Below are positions 53,187 to 62,219 of a DNA stretch of 64,000 nt, piece by piece. The position numbers were made by a program, and so were the translations under genes. This DNA is from a bacterium (GTDB lineage Bacteria; Actinomycetota; Acidimicrobiia; Spongiisociales; ZC4RG35). Where the stretch lies: positions 1 through 64,000 of the forward strand of contig JAPPLW010000068.1 in assembly GCA_028819345.1 (NCBI GenBank). The letters run 5' to 3'. Below the pieces are notes generated by a model. That model was not told where the DNA came from and ran no database searches. It saw nothing but the letters and a program-made list of their open reading frames with translations. Numbering within the stretch: the stretch's first letter is position 1; each line of letters opens with the position of its first letter.

Positions 53187-54046
53187 GCCGCAGGGCCCTG
53201 GTCGGCGCGCTGGCGGTGGTGGTCGCCGCCGCGCTGGCGGGGGTGACCTGGTTCTACGTGGCGGGGAATGTGGGCGATCCCACCCCGGTGACCGCTCCCC
53301 CCATCACGTCGGAGACGACCGCCACGACCGGGACGACCGAGGAGACTCCCTCCAACACGGCGGCTCCTGCAGAGGAGGAGGCGGTTAGCGACGGTGAGGC
53401 CGAGGCTTCTCCGACCGAACCCGCCGCAGAACCTACCGGGGCGGAGGACACCGAGGAGGCCCCTGAGGAGGAGGCATCGGAAGAGGAGACCGTCGAATCG
53501 GGGGAGGTGGTGGAACTGGAGTTTTCGGAGGGCACCGAGGCGCGCTTTTCGATCTATGAGGACCTCCGGGGCGAGCCGTTCACGGTGGTGGGGGTGACCA
53601 CCGAGGTGGTGGGGAGGGTGAGGGTGGACCTCTCCGACCTGTCGCGTTCGCAGATGGGGGAGATCCTCATCAACGCCCGCACCTTCGCCACCGACTCCGG
53701 CAACCGGGACCGGGCCATCCGGGGTCCGATCCTGGCCGCCGAACAGTACGAGTTCATCACCTTCAGCCCCACCGGGATCACCGGCCTGTCGGGCGCCGCG
53801 GAGGCGGGAGGAGAGTACAGCTTCTCGGTGGCGGGCGACCTCACGGTGCGAGAGATCACCCGACCGGTCACCTTCACGGTGGTGGCCCGATGGGACGCCG
53901 ACGGGCGACTTCAGGGGTTGGCCTCCACCACGGTGCTCCGTTCGGACTTCGAACTTGGAGTTCCCTCGGTGCCGTTCGTGGCCAACGTCGCCGACGAGGT
54001 CGGGCTGGAACTGGCCTTCACCGCGGCGCCGGCCGGGCTAGGATGA
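53183..54046 (+). CDS. YceI-family protein with membrane anchor and acidic linker
   Basis: The 287-residue product has an N-terminal membrane helix (LVGALAVVVAAALAGVTWFYVAG), a long acidic Thr/Glu-rich linker (about 35-108) and a C-terminal YceI-type lipocalin barrel (ARFSIYEDLRGEPFTVVGVTTEVVGRVRVD, ATDSGNRDRAIRGPIL, FSPTGITGLSG, RPVTFTVVARW). The barrel usually binds isoprenoid lipids. GTG 53183 overlaps the glyS stop by four bases. The linker suggests extension through the cell wall. Confidence 0.88.
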   Translation: MSRRALVGALAVVVAAALAGVTWFYVAGNVGDPTPVTAPPITSETTATTGTTEETPSNTAAPAEEEAVSDGEAEASPTEPAAEPTGAEDTEEAPEEEASEEETVESGEVVELEFSEGTEARFSIYEDLRGEPFTVVGVTTEVVGRVRVDLSDLSRSQMGEILINARTFATDSGNRDRAIRGPILAAEQYEFITFSPTGITGLSGAAEAGGEYSFSVAGDLTVREITRPVTFTVVARWDADGRLQGLASTTVLRSDFELGVPSVPFVANVADEVGLELAFTAAPAGLG

Positions 54047-54052
54047 CAGCCC

Positions 54053-55915
54053 ATGGTTAGGGGGGATGACGACCGGGAGCGGGTCCGAGCGGCGGTCAAC
54101 CTGGTGGAGCAGTTCGCGGCCATCACCAAGGTGAAGCGGTCGGGCCGGAGCTTTACCGCACTCTGCCCGTTTCACCAGGAGAAGACGCCCTCTCTCTCCA
54201 TCGACCCGGCGAGGGGACTGTTCTACTGCTTCGGCTGCCACAAGGGCGGGGACGTGTTCACCCTGGTGCAGGAGACCCAGGGCCTCTCCTTTCCCGACGC
54301 CCTTCAGGCCCTGGCCAGACAGGCCGGCATCGTCTTAACCCACCGGCCGGGAGACGGGAAGCGGGCCGCCGAGCGCGAGCGCCTGGTGGACGTGATGCGC
54401 CGGGCGGTCGACTTCTACACCCGACGACTCCTCTCCGGCGCCGATGCGGGTCCCGCCCGCGCCTACCTGCGGTCCCGCGGCTACGACCGGGCGCTGATCG
54501 AGAAGTTCGGCCTGGGCTTCTCGCCCACCGAAGAGCCGTCGCTGGGGACCGAACTACGGTCGGCGGGGGTTTCCAACTCGGTGATGGAGCGGGCCGGTCT
54601 GGCGGTGCGGCGCGGATGGGACAGGGGCCCCGGCGACGACGGGGTCCGGGACCGTTTCTGGGGGCGCATTATGTTTCCGATCCACGACCTGCGGGGGGAC
54701 CCGGTGGGATTCGGCGCCCGCCTCATGAGCGGCGACGGGCCGAAGTACCTCAACTCGCCAGAGACGCCCCTCTACCGCAAATCGAGGCTTCTCTACGGCC
54801 TCCACCTGGCCCGGAGGGAAATCAGCCGGTCCGATCGGGCGGTGGTGGTGGAGGGGTACACCGACGTCATCGCCATGCACCAGGCCGGGATGGAGGCGGC
54901 GGTCGCCACCTGCGGGACCGCCCTGGGAGAGGACCACCTGGAGGTGCTGGGCCGGCTGGGACAGCGGATCGTCCTAGCCTTCGACGCCGACCGGGCGGGC
55001 TCCGACGCCGTGTTGAGAGGCGAGCGGGTGAGCCGCCGGAGCGGGCGCCGTCTGGACCTGCGGGTGGCCGAATTGCCCGACGGGAAGGACCCGGCGGACC
55101 TGTTGCAGGAGGACCGCTTGGAGGAGGTCCGCCAGGCCGTGGACGATTCCCGTCCGGCTCTCCAGTACCGCATGGAGAGGCGGTTGGCGGGAGTGGATCT
55201 CACCGACCCGGAGGCCCGCGCCAGGGCGGTGAACGAGCTGGGTCCGCTCCTGGCCGCGGTGGCCGACCAGGCCACCAGGGCCGAGTACGAACGGACCCTG
55301 TCGCGAATGACCGGTGCAGGCCTCTCCGAGATCCAGGCCGTGGTGCGCCGCGGAGCAAGGGGAGCGGGGAGAACGGGCAGAGCCGGGAGAACGGGCAGAA
55401 CGGGGACGAGGCGGCCGGACACTTCCGCGGCTTCGGCGCCCCGGGTCAGGGACCGGCATGCTCACAGGGGATCGGCCGTGGAGCGTGAGCTTCTCAAGGC
55501 GGTGCTGGCCAACCACCCGGCGCTCCGGGAACTGGAGGTGGACAGCACCCTGTTCGGCCAGGACCTCTACCGTCAGGCATTCCAGCAGGTGGAAGCCGAC
55601 TGGCGGGTCACCCCGATCGGCCAGCCCACGCCGATCGCATGGAGAGAGGAGGGTTCTTCCGAAGAATCGGAGCAGGAGGGGTCTCCCGGTGAGGTGGACC
55701 GGGAGTTGCTGGCGATTTCAGCCGACGGTTCGGAGCCCGGCGATCCGAGACCGCTGGTCATCCGGTGCCGGCGAGCGGCGCTGCGCCGGGAGATGGACGC
55801 CATCGGGGCGCGGATGCGGGCGCTGGCTGCCGACGATCCCCAACGCCCCCGGCTCCTCGCGCAGGTGGTGGAACTGGAGCGTCGGCGCCAGGAGTTGACC
55901 GGAGACCTGCGATGA
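54053..55915 (+). CDS. dnaG: DNA primase
   Basis: The 620-residue primase makes RNA primers. The zinc finger CPFHQEKTPSLSIDPARGLFYCFGCHKGGD has ligands Cys38, His41, Cys59 and Cys62. TOPRIM motifs are VVVEGYTDVIAMHQAG and LAFDADRAGSDAV. A low-complexity linker (GRTGRAGRTGRTGTRR) near 440-455 separates the core from the helicase-binding C-terminal domain. The stop overlaps the rpoD start. The linker comes from repeated GGGAGAACGGGCAGA units in the DNA. Confidence 0.96.
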   Translation: MVRGDDDRERVRAAVNLVEQFAAITKVKRSGRSFTALCPFHQEKTPSLSIDPARGLFYCFGCHKGGDVFTLVQETQGLSFPDALQALARQAGIVLTHRPGDGKRAAERERLVDVMRRAVDFYTRRLLSGADAGPARAYLRSRGYDRALIEKFGLGFSPTEEPSLGTELRSAGVSNSVMERAGLAVRRGWDRGPGDDGVRDRFWGRIMFPIHDLRGDPVGFGARLMSGDGPKYLNSPETPLYRKSRLLYGLHLARREISRSDRAVVVEGYTDVIAMHQAGMEAAVATCGTALGEDHLEVLGRLGQRIVLAFDADRAGSDAVLRGERVSRRSGRRLDLRVAELPDGKDPADLLQEDRLEEVRQAVDDSRPALQYRMERRLAGVDLTDPEARARAVNELGPLLAAVADQATRAEYERTLSRMTGAGLSEIQAVVRRGARGAGRTGRAGRTGRTGTRRPDTSAASAPRVRDRHAHRGSAVERELLKAVLANHPALRELEVDSTLFGQDLYRQAFQQVEADWRVTPIGQPTPIAWREEGSSEESEQEGSPGEVDRELLAISADGSEPGDPRPLVIRCRRAALRREMDAIGARMRALAADDPQRPRLLAQVVELERRRQELTGDLR

Positions 55916-57072
55916 GCCCGAAGGGAGGGGGCTTCGAGGCCTGGATGGGGACCATCCTTCGCCGAGGCCGCCAGCGGGGGTTCCTGACCGTTTCCGAACT
56001 GATGGCCGATCTGGACGAGTTCGACGAGGAATCGCAGGACGAGGAGGGAAGATGGATCAACCTGATGAACCGGCTGTCGGAGGAGGGCATCCGGGTTGTG
56101 GAGGAGGTGGAGGATGTGGGGGGAAGGCGTGACCGGCCGGGATCATCTCCGGCCGAGGCCCCGGGCGACCCGGTCACCCAGTACCTGAGGGAGATCGGGC
56201 GCTACGCGCTGCTCACGCCCGAACAGGAGGTGGAGTTGGCCGTGCAGATCGAGAGCGGTGTCCGGGCGGGGGAGAAACTGGCAGAAAAGGGACTTTCGGC
56301 CGGGGAGCGCCGAGACCTCAGGGGACGGGTGGAGCAGGGGGAGAGGGCGTACAACAGCATGGTCGAGTCCAACCTGCGGCTGGTGGTGTCCATCGCCCGC
56401 AAGACCTTCGGTTCCATGAACGGAGCGCTCCTGCTGGACTTGATCCAGGAGGGGAACCTCGGGCTGATGAGAGCCGCCCAGCGCTTCGACCACCGAAAGG
56501 GCTTCCGGTTCTCCACCTACGCGGTCTGGTGGATCAGACAACCCATGATCAGGATGTTCTCAGAGCAGTCCCGGCTGATCAGGGTCCCCGCTTACCTGGC
56601 AGCCCTGATACCGCCGCTCAACGACGCCCGCCGGGAGCTCACTCAGAAACATGGACGCCCGCCCACCACCGCCGAGTTGGCCGCCCGCCTGGAAGTTGGG
56701 CCGGAGGTGGTGGAGCGGATGGTGAGGCTGTCACAGCGTCCCATCTCCCTGCAGGACCCGGTGGGATCCGAAGACGACGGCACCACGGTGGGCGATCTGG
56801 TGGAGGACCTCAACGCCAAGGACCCGTTGGACGCCGCCACCCTGGCCTTCCTGCAGAGGTACCTGGCCCATGTGCTGAAGAACCTGAGAGACCGGGAACA
56901 GGAGATCCTGAGGCTGAGGTTCGGGCTGGAGGACGGGCGGGTCTGGACGCTGGGGGAACTCTCCCGGCAGTTCCGGGTGACCAAGGAGCGCATCCGTCAG
57001 ATGGAGCGCAAAGCCCTCTCCAAGATCCGCCACCATCGCTTCACCATCGGTCTCGACGAGTTCCTGGATTAG
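55912..57072 (+). CDS. rpoD: principal RNA polymerase sigma-70 factor
   Basis: The 386-residue sigma-70 has region 1.2 (DPVTQYLREIGRYALLTPEQEVELA), region 2 (LLDLIQEGNLGLMRAAQRFDHRKGFRFSTYAVWWIRQ), region 3 and region 4 (LRLRFGLEDGRVWTLGELSRQF, VTKERIRQMERKAL). Region 1.1 is short (about 10-55). The ATG overlaps the dnaG stop, the classic macromolecular-synthesis operon order. As it directs housekeeping promoters, it is the principal factor; no other group 1 candidate is in the window. Confidence 0.93.
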   Translation: MSPKGGGFEAWMGTILRRGRQRGFLTVSELMADLDEFDEESQDEEGRWINLMNRLSEEGIRVVEEVEDVGGRRDRPGSSPAEAPGDPVTQYLREIGRYALLTPEQEVELAVQIESGVRAGEKLAEKGLSAGERRDLRGRVEQGERAYNSMVESNLRLVVSIARKTFGSMNGALLLDLIQEGNLGLMRAAQRFDHRKGFRFSTYAVWWIRQPMIRMFSEQSRLIRVPAYLAALIPPLNDARRELTQKHGRPPTTAELAARLEVGPEVVERMVRLSQRPISLQDPVGSEDDGTTVGDLVEDLNAKDPLDAATLAFLQRYLAHVLKNLRDREQEILRLRFGLEDGRVWTLGELSRQFRVTKERIRQMERKALSKIRHHRFTIGLDEFLD

Positions 57073-57132
57073 GTTCGGCTCTCGGCGTGGCGCAGGGGGT
57101 CCTCACCGGGCCGGCGATGTCCGGGCCGATGA

Positions 57133-57351
57133 CTAAGCGAAGAAGCCACTGACCATTTCGGCCAGCACCGCCAGGCCGATGGCGCCTCCTACCCATTTCA
57201 TCCACCGAATGTCAATGCGCATCGCGTCCAGGTCTTTGCGCATCGCGTCTAGGTCTGTTCGGATCGCGTCCAAAACCATGGCCAGAGCATTTGTCTGGGG
57301 CTCCGTGAATCCCGCCTCCCGGAGGGCCGATCGTTGGCTAGGTTTCGTCAT
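57133..57351 (-). CDS. mini coiled-coil membrane protein, twin 1
   Basis: The 72-residue protein MTKPSQRSALREAGFTEPQTNALAMVLDAI has a coiled coil made of heptads (DAIRTDL, DAMRKDL, DAMRID) and a C-terminal helix (WVGGAIGLAVLAEMVSGFF). The LREAGFTEPQTNAL start resembles DUF1640/CCDC90-type proteins. The heptads are encoded by a 21-base repeat at 57217-57279. Start ATG 57351 follows a G-rich site. A paralogue lies 123 bases away (57474-57707). Function is unknown. Confidence 0.75.
   Translation of the reverse strand: MTKPSQRSALREAGFTEPQTNALAMVLDAIRTDLDAMRKDLDAMRIDIRWMKWVGGAIGLAVLAEMVSGFFA
57217..57279. repeat. 21-base heptad repeat, three units
   Basis: Units GCGCATCGCGTCCAGGTCTTT (57217-57237), a close copy at 57238-57258 and a degenerate copy at 57259-57279 encode successive coiled-coil heptads of twin 1. 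The unit is one heptad long, so gains or losses keep both frame and coil phase. Confidence 0.8.
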
Positions 57352-57473
57352 GCCACCCCCCGTTTCGTATTCCTTCCTCTGATGGTAGACGGACCATCCT
57401 GTAAACCGTGGCCGAAGAGGAGTGGATATCAGAGGTCGAACAGACGGGCTCCCAGCGGTGTCGGGCCGATGAA

Positions 57474-57707
57474 CTAGGAGAAGAAGCCGCTGACCACTTC
57501 TGCCAGCACGGTTAGGCCGATGGCCCCTCCCAACCATTTCATCCACCGCTGGTCAGTGCGAAGCACTTCCAGGACGCCCTTCAATTCTTCCTTGGTTGCC
57601 AGCAAGTCTTCCTTGGTTGCCAGCGGCTCCAAAGCCATGGCCAGAGCATTTGTCTGGGGCTCGGTGAATCCCGCTTCCCTGAGGGCCGATCGTTGGACTG
57701 CTTTCAT
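57474..57707 (-). CDS. mini coiled-coil membrane protein, twin 2
   Basis: The 77-residue paralogue of twin 1 shares QRSALREAGFTEPQTNALAM at the start and RWMKWLGGAIGLTVLAEVVSGFF at the end, but its coiled coil is different (LATKEDLLATKEELKGVLEVL). A pair of 21-base units at 57586-57627 encodes the repeated TKEDLLA. ATG 57707 follows GGGAGGTGG. With twin 1 the ends are conserved and the middle is not, as if only the anchor and head matter. Confidence 0.75.
   Translation of the reverse strand: MKAVQRSALREAGFTEPQTNALAMALEPLATKEDLLATKEELKGVLEVLRTDQRWMKWLGGAIGLTVLAEVVSGFFS
57586..57627. repeat. 21-base heptad repeat, two units
   Basis: TCTTCCTTGGTTGCCAGC begins both units (57586-57606 and 57607-57627). 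They encode the LATKEDL/E heptads of twin 2. The sequence is unrelated to the repeat of twin 1, so the two coils expanded independently. Confidence 0.8.
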
Positions 57708-57803
57708 CTTGCCACCTCCCGTGTTCAGATTCCTTTATCTGATGATAGGCGGACCCTCCCGGCTAACTGTGGCCGAAAGGGGCGTCGAGGTGAGGTCCGG
57801 TTC

Positions 57804-58373
57804 TCAACCTGTGCGGCGAGACCGGGCGCGTCCTCGGATCCAGGTCAAGACTCCCAGGGCCGCGACGGTCATCACCGCCGCCAGGAAGTTGAACAGTATG
57901 TCGATGGGGTCGAACACCCGGCTGGGAATGAACACCTGGAGGTATTCGTCAACGGTCCCCACCAGGGTGGTCACGAGGATGGCGAGGACGCCGGGGGACG
58001 GGATGCGTCGACCCCCGCCCTTTCCCTCCCAGAGCGCCTCGCGGATGAAGGTCGCCAGCACGCTGTATTCGATGAGGTGAGTGCGCTCGGCCAGCGTCGT
58101 CCTGGCGAACAGCATGAAATAGACCACGGCAATCCCCAGCAGGACCCCGATCTCCGCACCCCGAGGCCGGATCTGAAGGCCGTAGGCCAGCACGGTCATC
58201 GCCAAGAGGCCCACCACGAAGAAGAACAGGAAGACATCGAGCGGATCGCCGCCCTCGCTGGTCCGCCGGGCCAGAGTCCCCGTCAGGCCAAGGGTCGAGT
58301 AGATAGCTACCGCCGCCGCCAAGGCCCAGAGCCACAGGCGACGTTCCCGGGCCGTCACGAACAGGGCCATCAC
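57804..58373 (-). CDS. VanZ family membrane protein
   Basis: The 189-residue protein has five or so helices and the VanZ hallmarks: TLAERTHLIEYSVLATFIREAL, then VGTVDEYLQVFIPSRVFDPIDILFNFLAAVM with the DE and Q and R and D residues of the family. VanZ-type proteins alter the sensitivity to glycopeptides, although most are of unknown use. ATG 58370 or GTG 58373 starts it. It is followed by the mini coiled-coil pair on the same strand. Confidence 0.82.
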   Translation of the reverse strand: MMALFVTARERRLWLWALAAAVAIYSTLGLTGTLARRTSEGGDPLDVFLFFFVVGLLAMTVLAYGLQIRPRGAEIGVLLGIAVVYFMLFARTTLAERTHLIEYSVLATFIREALWEGKGGGRRIPSPGVLAILVTTLVGTVDEYLQVFIPSRVFDPIDILFNFLAAVMTVAALGVLTWIRGRARSRRTG

Positions 58374-58436
58374 GCGTCAACATAGCATCGGGACGCCCCG
58401 AGAGCCCACACCCCTCCCTCCGTGAAGGAACCGAAG

Positions 58437-58474
58437 TCCCGCCTGCGGGAATGGATCTACCTCCTGCGGGGAGG
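58437..58474 (-). terminator. double hairpin after the carbonic anhydrase gene
   Basis: Two small stems stand close together: TCCCG-CCTG-CGGGA (58437-58450) and CCTCC-TGCGG-GGAGG (58460-58474). They lie just past the stop of the carbonic anhydrase gene and before the VanZ start. There is no U-tract. The assignment as terminator is by position. Confidence 0.5.
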
Positions 58475-58479
58475 CAGGG

Positions 58480-58971
58480 TTAGGTGACCTCGTTCAGCCT
58501 CCCGGTGGCGCAGTCGTACACGAAGCCGCGAACGTCGCCCTTGTTGGGAACGAACGGGCTTGCCTGGATCCGCGCCATCGACTGTCTCACGTCATCGTCA
58601 AGGTCACCGAAAGCCTCCAGCGCGAAGGCCGGCCGCAGGCCGGTGTCGGCCGTGATGGCGTCCTTCACGTCGTCGTCGCGGAAGGTCAGCATCCCGCAGT
58701 CGGTGTGGTGAATGAGCATGATCGCCGTCGTGCCCAGCAGGCGTTGGGAGATGGTCAAAGAGCGGATGGCGTCGTCGGTGACCACGCCACCGGCGTTCCG
58801 GATGACGTGAGCATCGCCTTCGGCGATCCCCAGCAGGCTGTGGGTGTCAAGGCGTGCGTCCATGCACGCCACCACGGCCAGGCCGAGCCCGGGGGGCAGG
58901 GGCAGGTCGCCCTGGTCGAAACTATCCGCATAGCCGGCGTTGTTTGCGAGTAGATCGTCGATGACGGTCAT
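58480..58971 (-). CDS. beta-type carbonic anhydrase
   Basis: The 163-residue enzyme interconverts CO2 and bicarbonate. Zinc ligands Cys36 and Cys92 and His89 are visible in VACMDARLD and IHHTDCGML, with the catalytic Asp38/Arg40 pair. The RNAGGVVTDD loop is intact. ATG 58971 follows AAGGAG six bases upstream. It reads towards VanZ and is separate from the amt gene upstream. Confidence 0.95.
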   Translation of the reverse strand: MTVIDDLLANNAGYADSFDQGDLPLPPGLGLAVVACMDARLDTHSLLGIAEGDAHVIRNAGGVVTDDAIRSLTISQRLLGTTAIMLIHHTDCGMLTFRDDDVKDAITADTGLRPAFALEAFGDLDDDVRQSMARIQASPFVPNKGDVRGFVYDCATGRLNEVT

Positions 58972-59087
58972 TGAAATCTCCTTGTGGCTCTCTGTCGGGG
59001 TTCGTCCCCGGATCGGCGGTCAACCCTTGATGAGGAACCCCGCCGTTTCAAATAACAGCATGGGGGTGGTGGTTATTCCACCCTCGT

Positions 59088-60278
59088 TCAGCGGATCCAG
59101 TAGGCGTCCTCGCCGTGCTGGGCGATGTCCAGGCCGATGATCTCATCCTCGCGGCTGGCGCGCAGGCCGATCGTCCTGTCCAGGACCTTGGCCAGGATCC
59201 AGGTGGCGACGAAGCTGAAGGCGATCACGGCCACCACCCCCACCAACTGCTTGCCGAAGAAGGCGACGCCTCCGTAGATGAGGCCGTCGAACCCGCCGTA
59301 CGCCGTCGAGGAGAACACCCCGGTGAGCACCGATCCGATCACCCCACCGACCATGTGGATCCCCACCACGTCCAGGGAGTCGTCGTAGCCGAACCTCTCC
59401 TTGAGCCCCACCACCAGCGAGCAGATGTACCCGGCGGCCGCACCTATGACGATCGCGGCCGACGGGCTCACGAATCCGGCTGCCGGGGTGATGGCCACCA
59501 GTCCCGCAACCGCTCCGGAGACCAGGCCAAGCAGCGTGGGCCTGCGGTGGCGGGTCCAGTCGGAGACCATCCACCCGAAGGCCCCGAGTGAAGCGCCCAC
59601 CTGGGTGTTGAGCAGGGCGGTGATGGCCGCTCCGTCGGCGGCAAGGGCCGACCCGGCATTGAATCCGAACCAGCCGAACCAGAGTATCCCGGTACCGATC
59701 AGGGTGAGGGGAAGGGAGTGCGGCGGGTGTTCGATCCCGAAGTCCTGCCGGGGTCCCAGCACCCTGATCAGCGCCAGGGCGGCGATTCCGGAGTTGACAT
59801 GGATTACCAGGCCCCCCGCAAAGTCGCGGGCGCCCCACGAGTACAGCAATCCGTCAGCGGCGAATCCCCAGTGGGCCACCACGGGATAGATCAGAAGGGA
59901 CCAGAGCGCCGCGAAGATCACCCAAGAGGAGAATTTCATCCTCCCGGCCACGGCGCCTGCTATCAGGGCGGGAGTGATGATGGCGAACATCATCTGGAAG
60001 ACCGAGAAAAGCGTCTCCTCGTCACCGAGGTCAGCCAGGCCCACCTTGTCCAGATTGCCGATGATGCCCGCATCCCCCACCGTGACACCGAAGGCGAGCG
60101 AGTACCCGACCACCACCCAGATGATGGTGGCGATGGGGATGGTGACCACGTTCATCATCAGCATGTTCACTACGTTCTTGGAGTTCACCATGCCGCCGTA
60201 GAAGAGGGCAAGCCCAGGCACCATGAACAGCACGAGGGCGGAAGCGGTGACCATCCAAGCGATATTGCCAGCGTCCAA
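59088..60278 (-). CDS. amt: ammonium transporter Amt
   Basis: The 396-residue channel has about eleven helices. Characteristic parts are MVPGLALFYGGMVNSKNVVNML, IPVVAHWGFAADGLL, VIHVNSGIAALAL, LWFGWFGFNAGSALAAD and the twin-His segment DDSLDVVGIHMVGGVIGSVLTG. TTG 60278 follows GGAAGGA seven bases upstream and gives the usual N-terminus; ATG further upstream would add unrelated residues. No glnK gene follows, which is atypical for amt operons. Confidence 0.92.
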   Translation of the reverse strand: MDAGNIAWMVTASALVLFMVPGLALFYGGMVNSKNVVNMLMMNVVTIPIATIIWVVVGYSLAFGVTVGDAGIIGNLDKVGLADLGDEETLFSVFQMMFAIITPALIAGAVAGRMKFSSWVIFAALWSLLIYPVVAHWGFAADGLLYSWGARDFAGGLVIHVNSGIAALALIRVLGPRQDFGIEHPPHSLPLTLIGTGILWFGWFGFNAGSALAADGAAITALLNTQVGASLGAFGWMVSDWTRHRRPTLLGLVSGAVAGLVAITPAAGFVSPSAAIVIGAAAGYICSLVVGLKERFGYDDSLDVVGIHMVGGVIGSVLTGVFSSTAYGGFDGLIYGGVAFFGKQLVGVVAVIAFSFVATWILAKVLDRTIGLRASREDEIIGLDIAQHGEDAYWIR

Positions 60279-60459
60279 ATTCAGATCCTTCCTTTCCAGA
60301 TGTGGGCCACCCGGTCCGCCGGGGTCCATAGCTCTATAACCAGGTGATGATAAAGCTCCGGCGCCCGGCGAGCCGGTTCCTCGCGCCTTTTCGGCGTTGG
60401 GGATCTAAGTGGGGAACGACGGGCAGGGAGCCGAACCCGGCCGCAGGTCCGCTCCGGGA

Positions 60460-61413
60460 CTAGCCGCCGCCCAACTCCTCGATCAGCTTGGGCATCACCT
60501 TGTGGACGTCCCCCACGATTCCGAGGTCGGCGATGGTGAAGATGGGTGCGTCAGGGTCCTTGTTGATGGCGATGATGGTTTTGGCGTCCTTCATGCCCAC
60601 CAGGTGCTGCATGGCGCCGGAGATTCCGCAGGCGATGTAGACATCGGGCTTGACGGTCTTGCCGGTCTGCCCCACCTGCTTGGCGTAGGGCACCCAACCG
60701 GCGTCCACGATGGCGCGGGTGGCGCCGGTGGCCGCACCCAGCGGAGCAGCAAGCGACTCCACCATCGAGTAGTGCTCGGCTCCTCCCAGCCCCCGTCCTC
60801 CCGAGACAATTACCGCCGCCTCCTCCAGGTCGGGACCCTGCCGCTCCCGGGCGTGGCGCTCCGTGACCACCGCTCCGGCTCCTCCCACATCGGGGATCTC
60901 CACCGCGACCACCTCGGGCGTTGACCCGCCGACCGGCTCGGCGGGGAAAGACTTGGGTCTTACGATCGCCAGGTGTGGACGGGGGGCCTGAAATGCGGCC
61001 ACCGCGATCTCGGCGCCTCCCGATATCTCATGGCGGGTGGTTGCGGTCCCATCGGATTCGAGGCTCACATCCACCGCGTTGGAGAGGACCGGCAGCCCCA
61101 GCCGGACCGCCAGCCGGCCGGCCACATCCCGGTCGGTGTAGGCCTGTCCGAAGAGGATCATTCCGGGGGCCTGCTCTCCGGCCCGGGCGGCGATGGCCGC
61201 CGCCACCGGCGCAGCCGCCAGTGAGTCCCCGTGGTCGAAGTGGAGCACCGTCGCCGCTCCGTGATCTCCCAGGGTCTCCCAGGCCTGGGCCGATCCGGCG
61301 CCTGCGTAGAGAACGGTGGGCTCTCCGAGACTCCGCGCCTTGGCCAGAAGTTCCAGTCCCAGGGTGGATGGCGCTCCGTCCGTCTCTTCGCAGAAGACCC
61401 AGATCTCGGCCAT
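60460..61413 (-). CDS. etfA: electron-transfer flavoprotein alpha subunit
   Basis: The 317-residue FAD-binding subunit has the C-terminal signature AIGASRA-like block seen here as [85 protein letters not shown]. The N-terminal domain ([14 protein letters not shown]) carries the beta-subunit interface. It passes electrons from acyl-CoA dehydrogenases to the quinone pool. It follows etfB with a two-base gap. Confidence 0.95.
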   Translation of the reverse strand: MAEIWVFCEETDGAPSTLGLELLAKARSLGEPTVLYAGAGSAQAWETLGDHGAATVLHFDHGDSLAAAPVAAAIAARAGEQAPGMILFGQAYTDRDVAGRLAVRLGLPVLSNAVDVSLESDGTATTRHEISGGAEIAVAAFQAPRPHLAIVRPKSFPAEPVGGSTPEVVAVEIPDVGGAGAVVTERHARERQGPDLEEAAVIVSGGRGLGGAEHYSMVESLAAPLGAATGATRAIVDAGWVPYAKQVGQTGKTVKPDVYIACGISGAMQHLVGMKDAKTIIAINKDPDAPIFTIADLGIVGDVHKVMPKLIEELGGG

Positions 61414-61415
61414 GG

Positions 61416-62174
61416 CTAGACGACCTTCGCTTCCTGGAGCTTCTCCAGGATGAGAAGATGCCCCTCGCCCTCATCCTCCGCCACCACTCCGGCGGCCCGT
61501 TCCGGCGCGGGGACCACCGAGACCACCTCCTGGCCGACCGAGACTTCCACTCCCAGGTCGGCGACTTCCAGGGTCTCGGTGGGCTTCTGCTTGGCCTGCA
61601 TTATCCCTCTGAAAGTGGGGTAGCGGGGCTCCACCACCCCGGCCGTCACCGAGACCAGGGCGGGAAGGTCTGCTGTGACCACGTCGTAGCCGGCGCTGGT
61701 CTGGCGGTTGATCGTGACCCGGTCGCCGGAGACCTCCACTCCGGTGGCGTAGGTGAGGGCCGCCACTCCCAGCAGCTCGGCCATCATCTGGGGCACCACT
61801 CCCGAGTACCCGTCGGTGGACTCGGGGCCACAAATGACCAGGTCGAACCCGGTGCGTTCGGTCGCCGCCGCCAGAACCCGGGCGGTGGTCAGGGCGTCGG
61901 CGCCCGCCAGGGTCTCGTCCTCGATCATCACTGCCCGGTCGGCGCCCATCGCCAGTGCCTGGCGGATGCCCTGGGCGCGCCCCACGGGACCCATCGAGAC
62001 CAGGGTGACCGTTCCCTCGTTGGCCTCGGCCAATCTAAGGCCCATCTCCACGCCGTAGCGGTCGGTGTCGTCGAGGATCTGGTCCTCGGTGCGGACCAGC
62101 AGATGGGTTTCCGGATCGAATCGGGACGGGTTGGCAGGGTCGGGAATCTGCTTGACGCACACCAGTATCCGCAT
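61416..62174 (-). CDS. etfB: electron-transfer flavoprotein beta subunit
   Basis: The 252-residue subunit begins [14 protein letters not shown] and has the AMP site region [31 protein letters not shown] and [28 protein letters not shown] 62174 fits the family; the TTG at 62186 would add four residues. It precedes etfA, the standard order. An acyl-CoA dehydrogenase at 35419-36567 is a possible donor. Confidence 0.95.
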   Translation of the reverse strand: MRILVCVKQIPDPANPSRFDPETHLLVRTEDQILDDTDRYGVEMGLRLAEANEGTVTLVSMGPVGRAQGIRQALAMGADRAVMIEDETLAGADALTTARVLAAATERTGFDLVICGPESTDGYSGVVPQMMAELLGVAALTYATGVEVSGDRVTINRQTSAGYDVVTADLPALVSVTAGVVEPRYPTFRGIMQAKQKPTETLEVADLGVEVSVGQEVVSVVPAPERAAGVVAEDEGEGHLLILEKLQEAKVV

Positions 62175-62195
62175 GGGCGCGTCCAAGGTTACTAG

Positions 62196-62219
62196 CCCCG
62201 GATCCTCCTAAATCCGGGG
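62196..62219 (-). terminator. hairpin terminator after punA
   Basis: An 8-bp stem CCCCGGAT (62196-62203) with ATCCGGGG (62212-62219) and an 8-base loop overlaps the punA stop codon and lies upstream of etfB. It would end the deoA-punA transcript before the etf genes. No U-tract is present. Confidence 0.7.
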
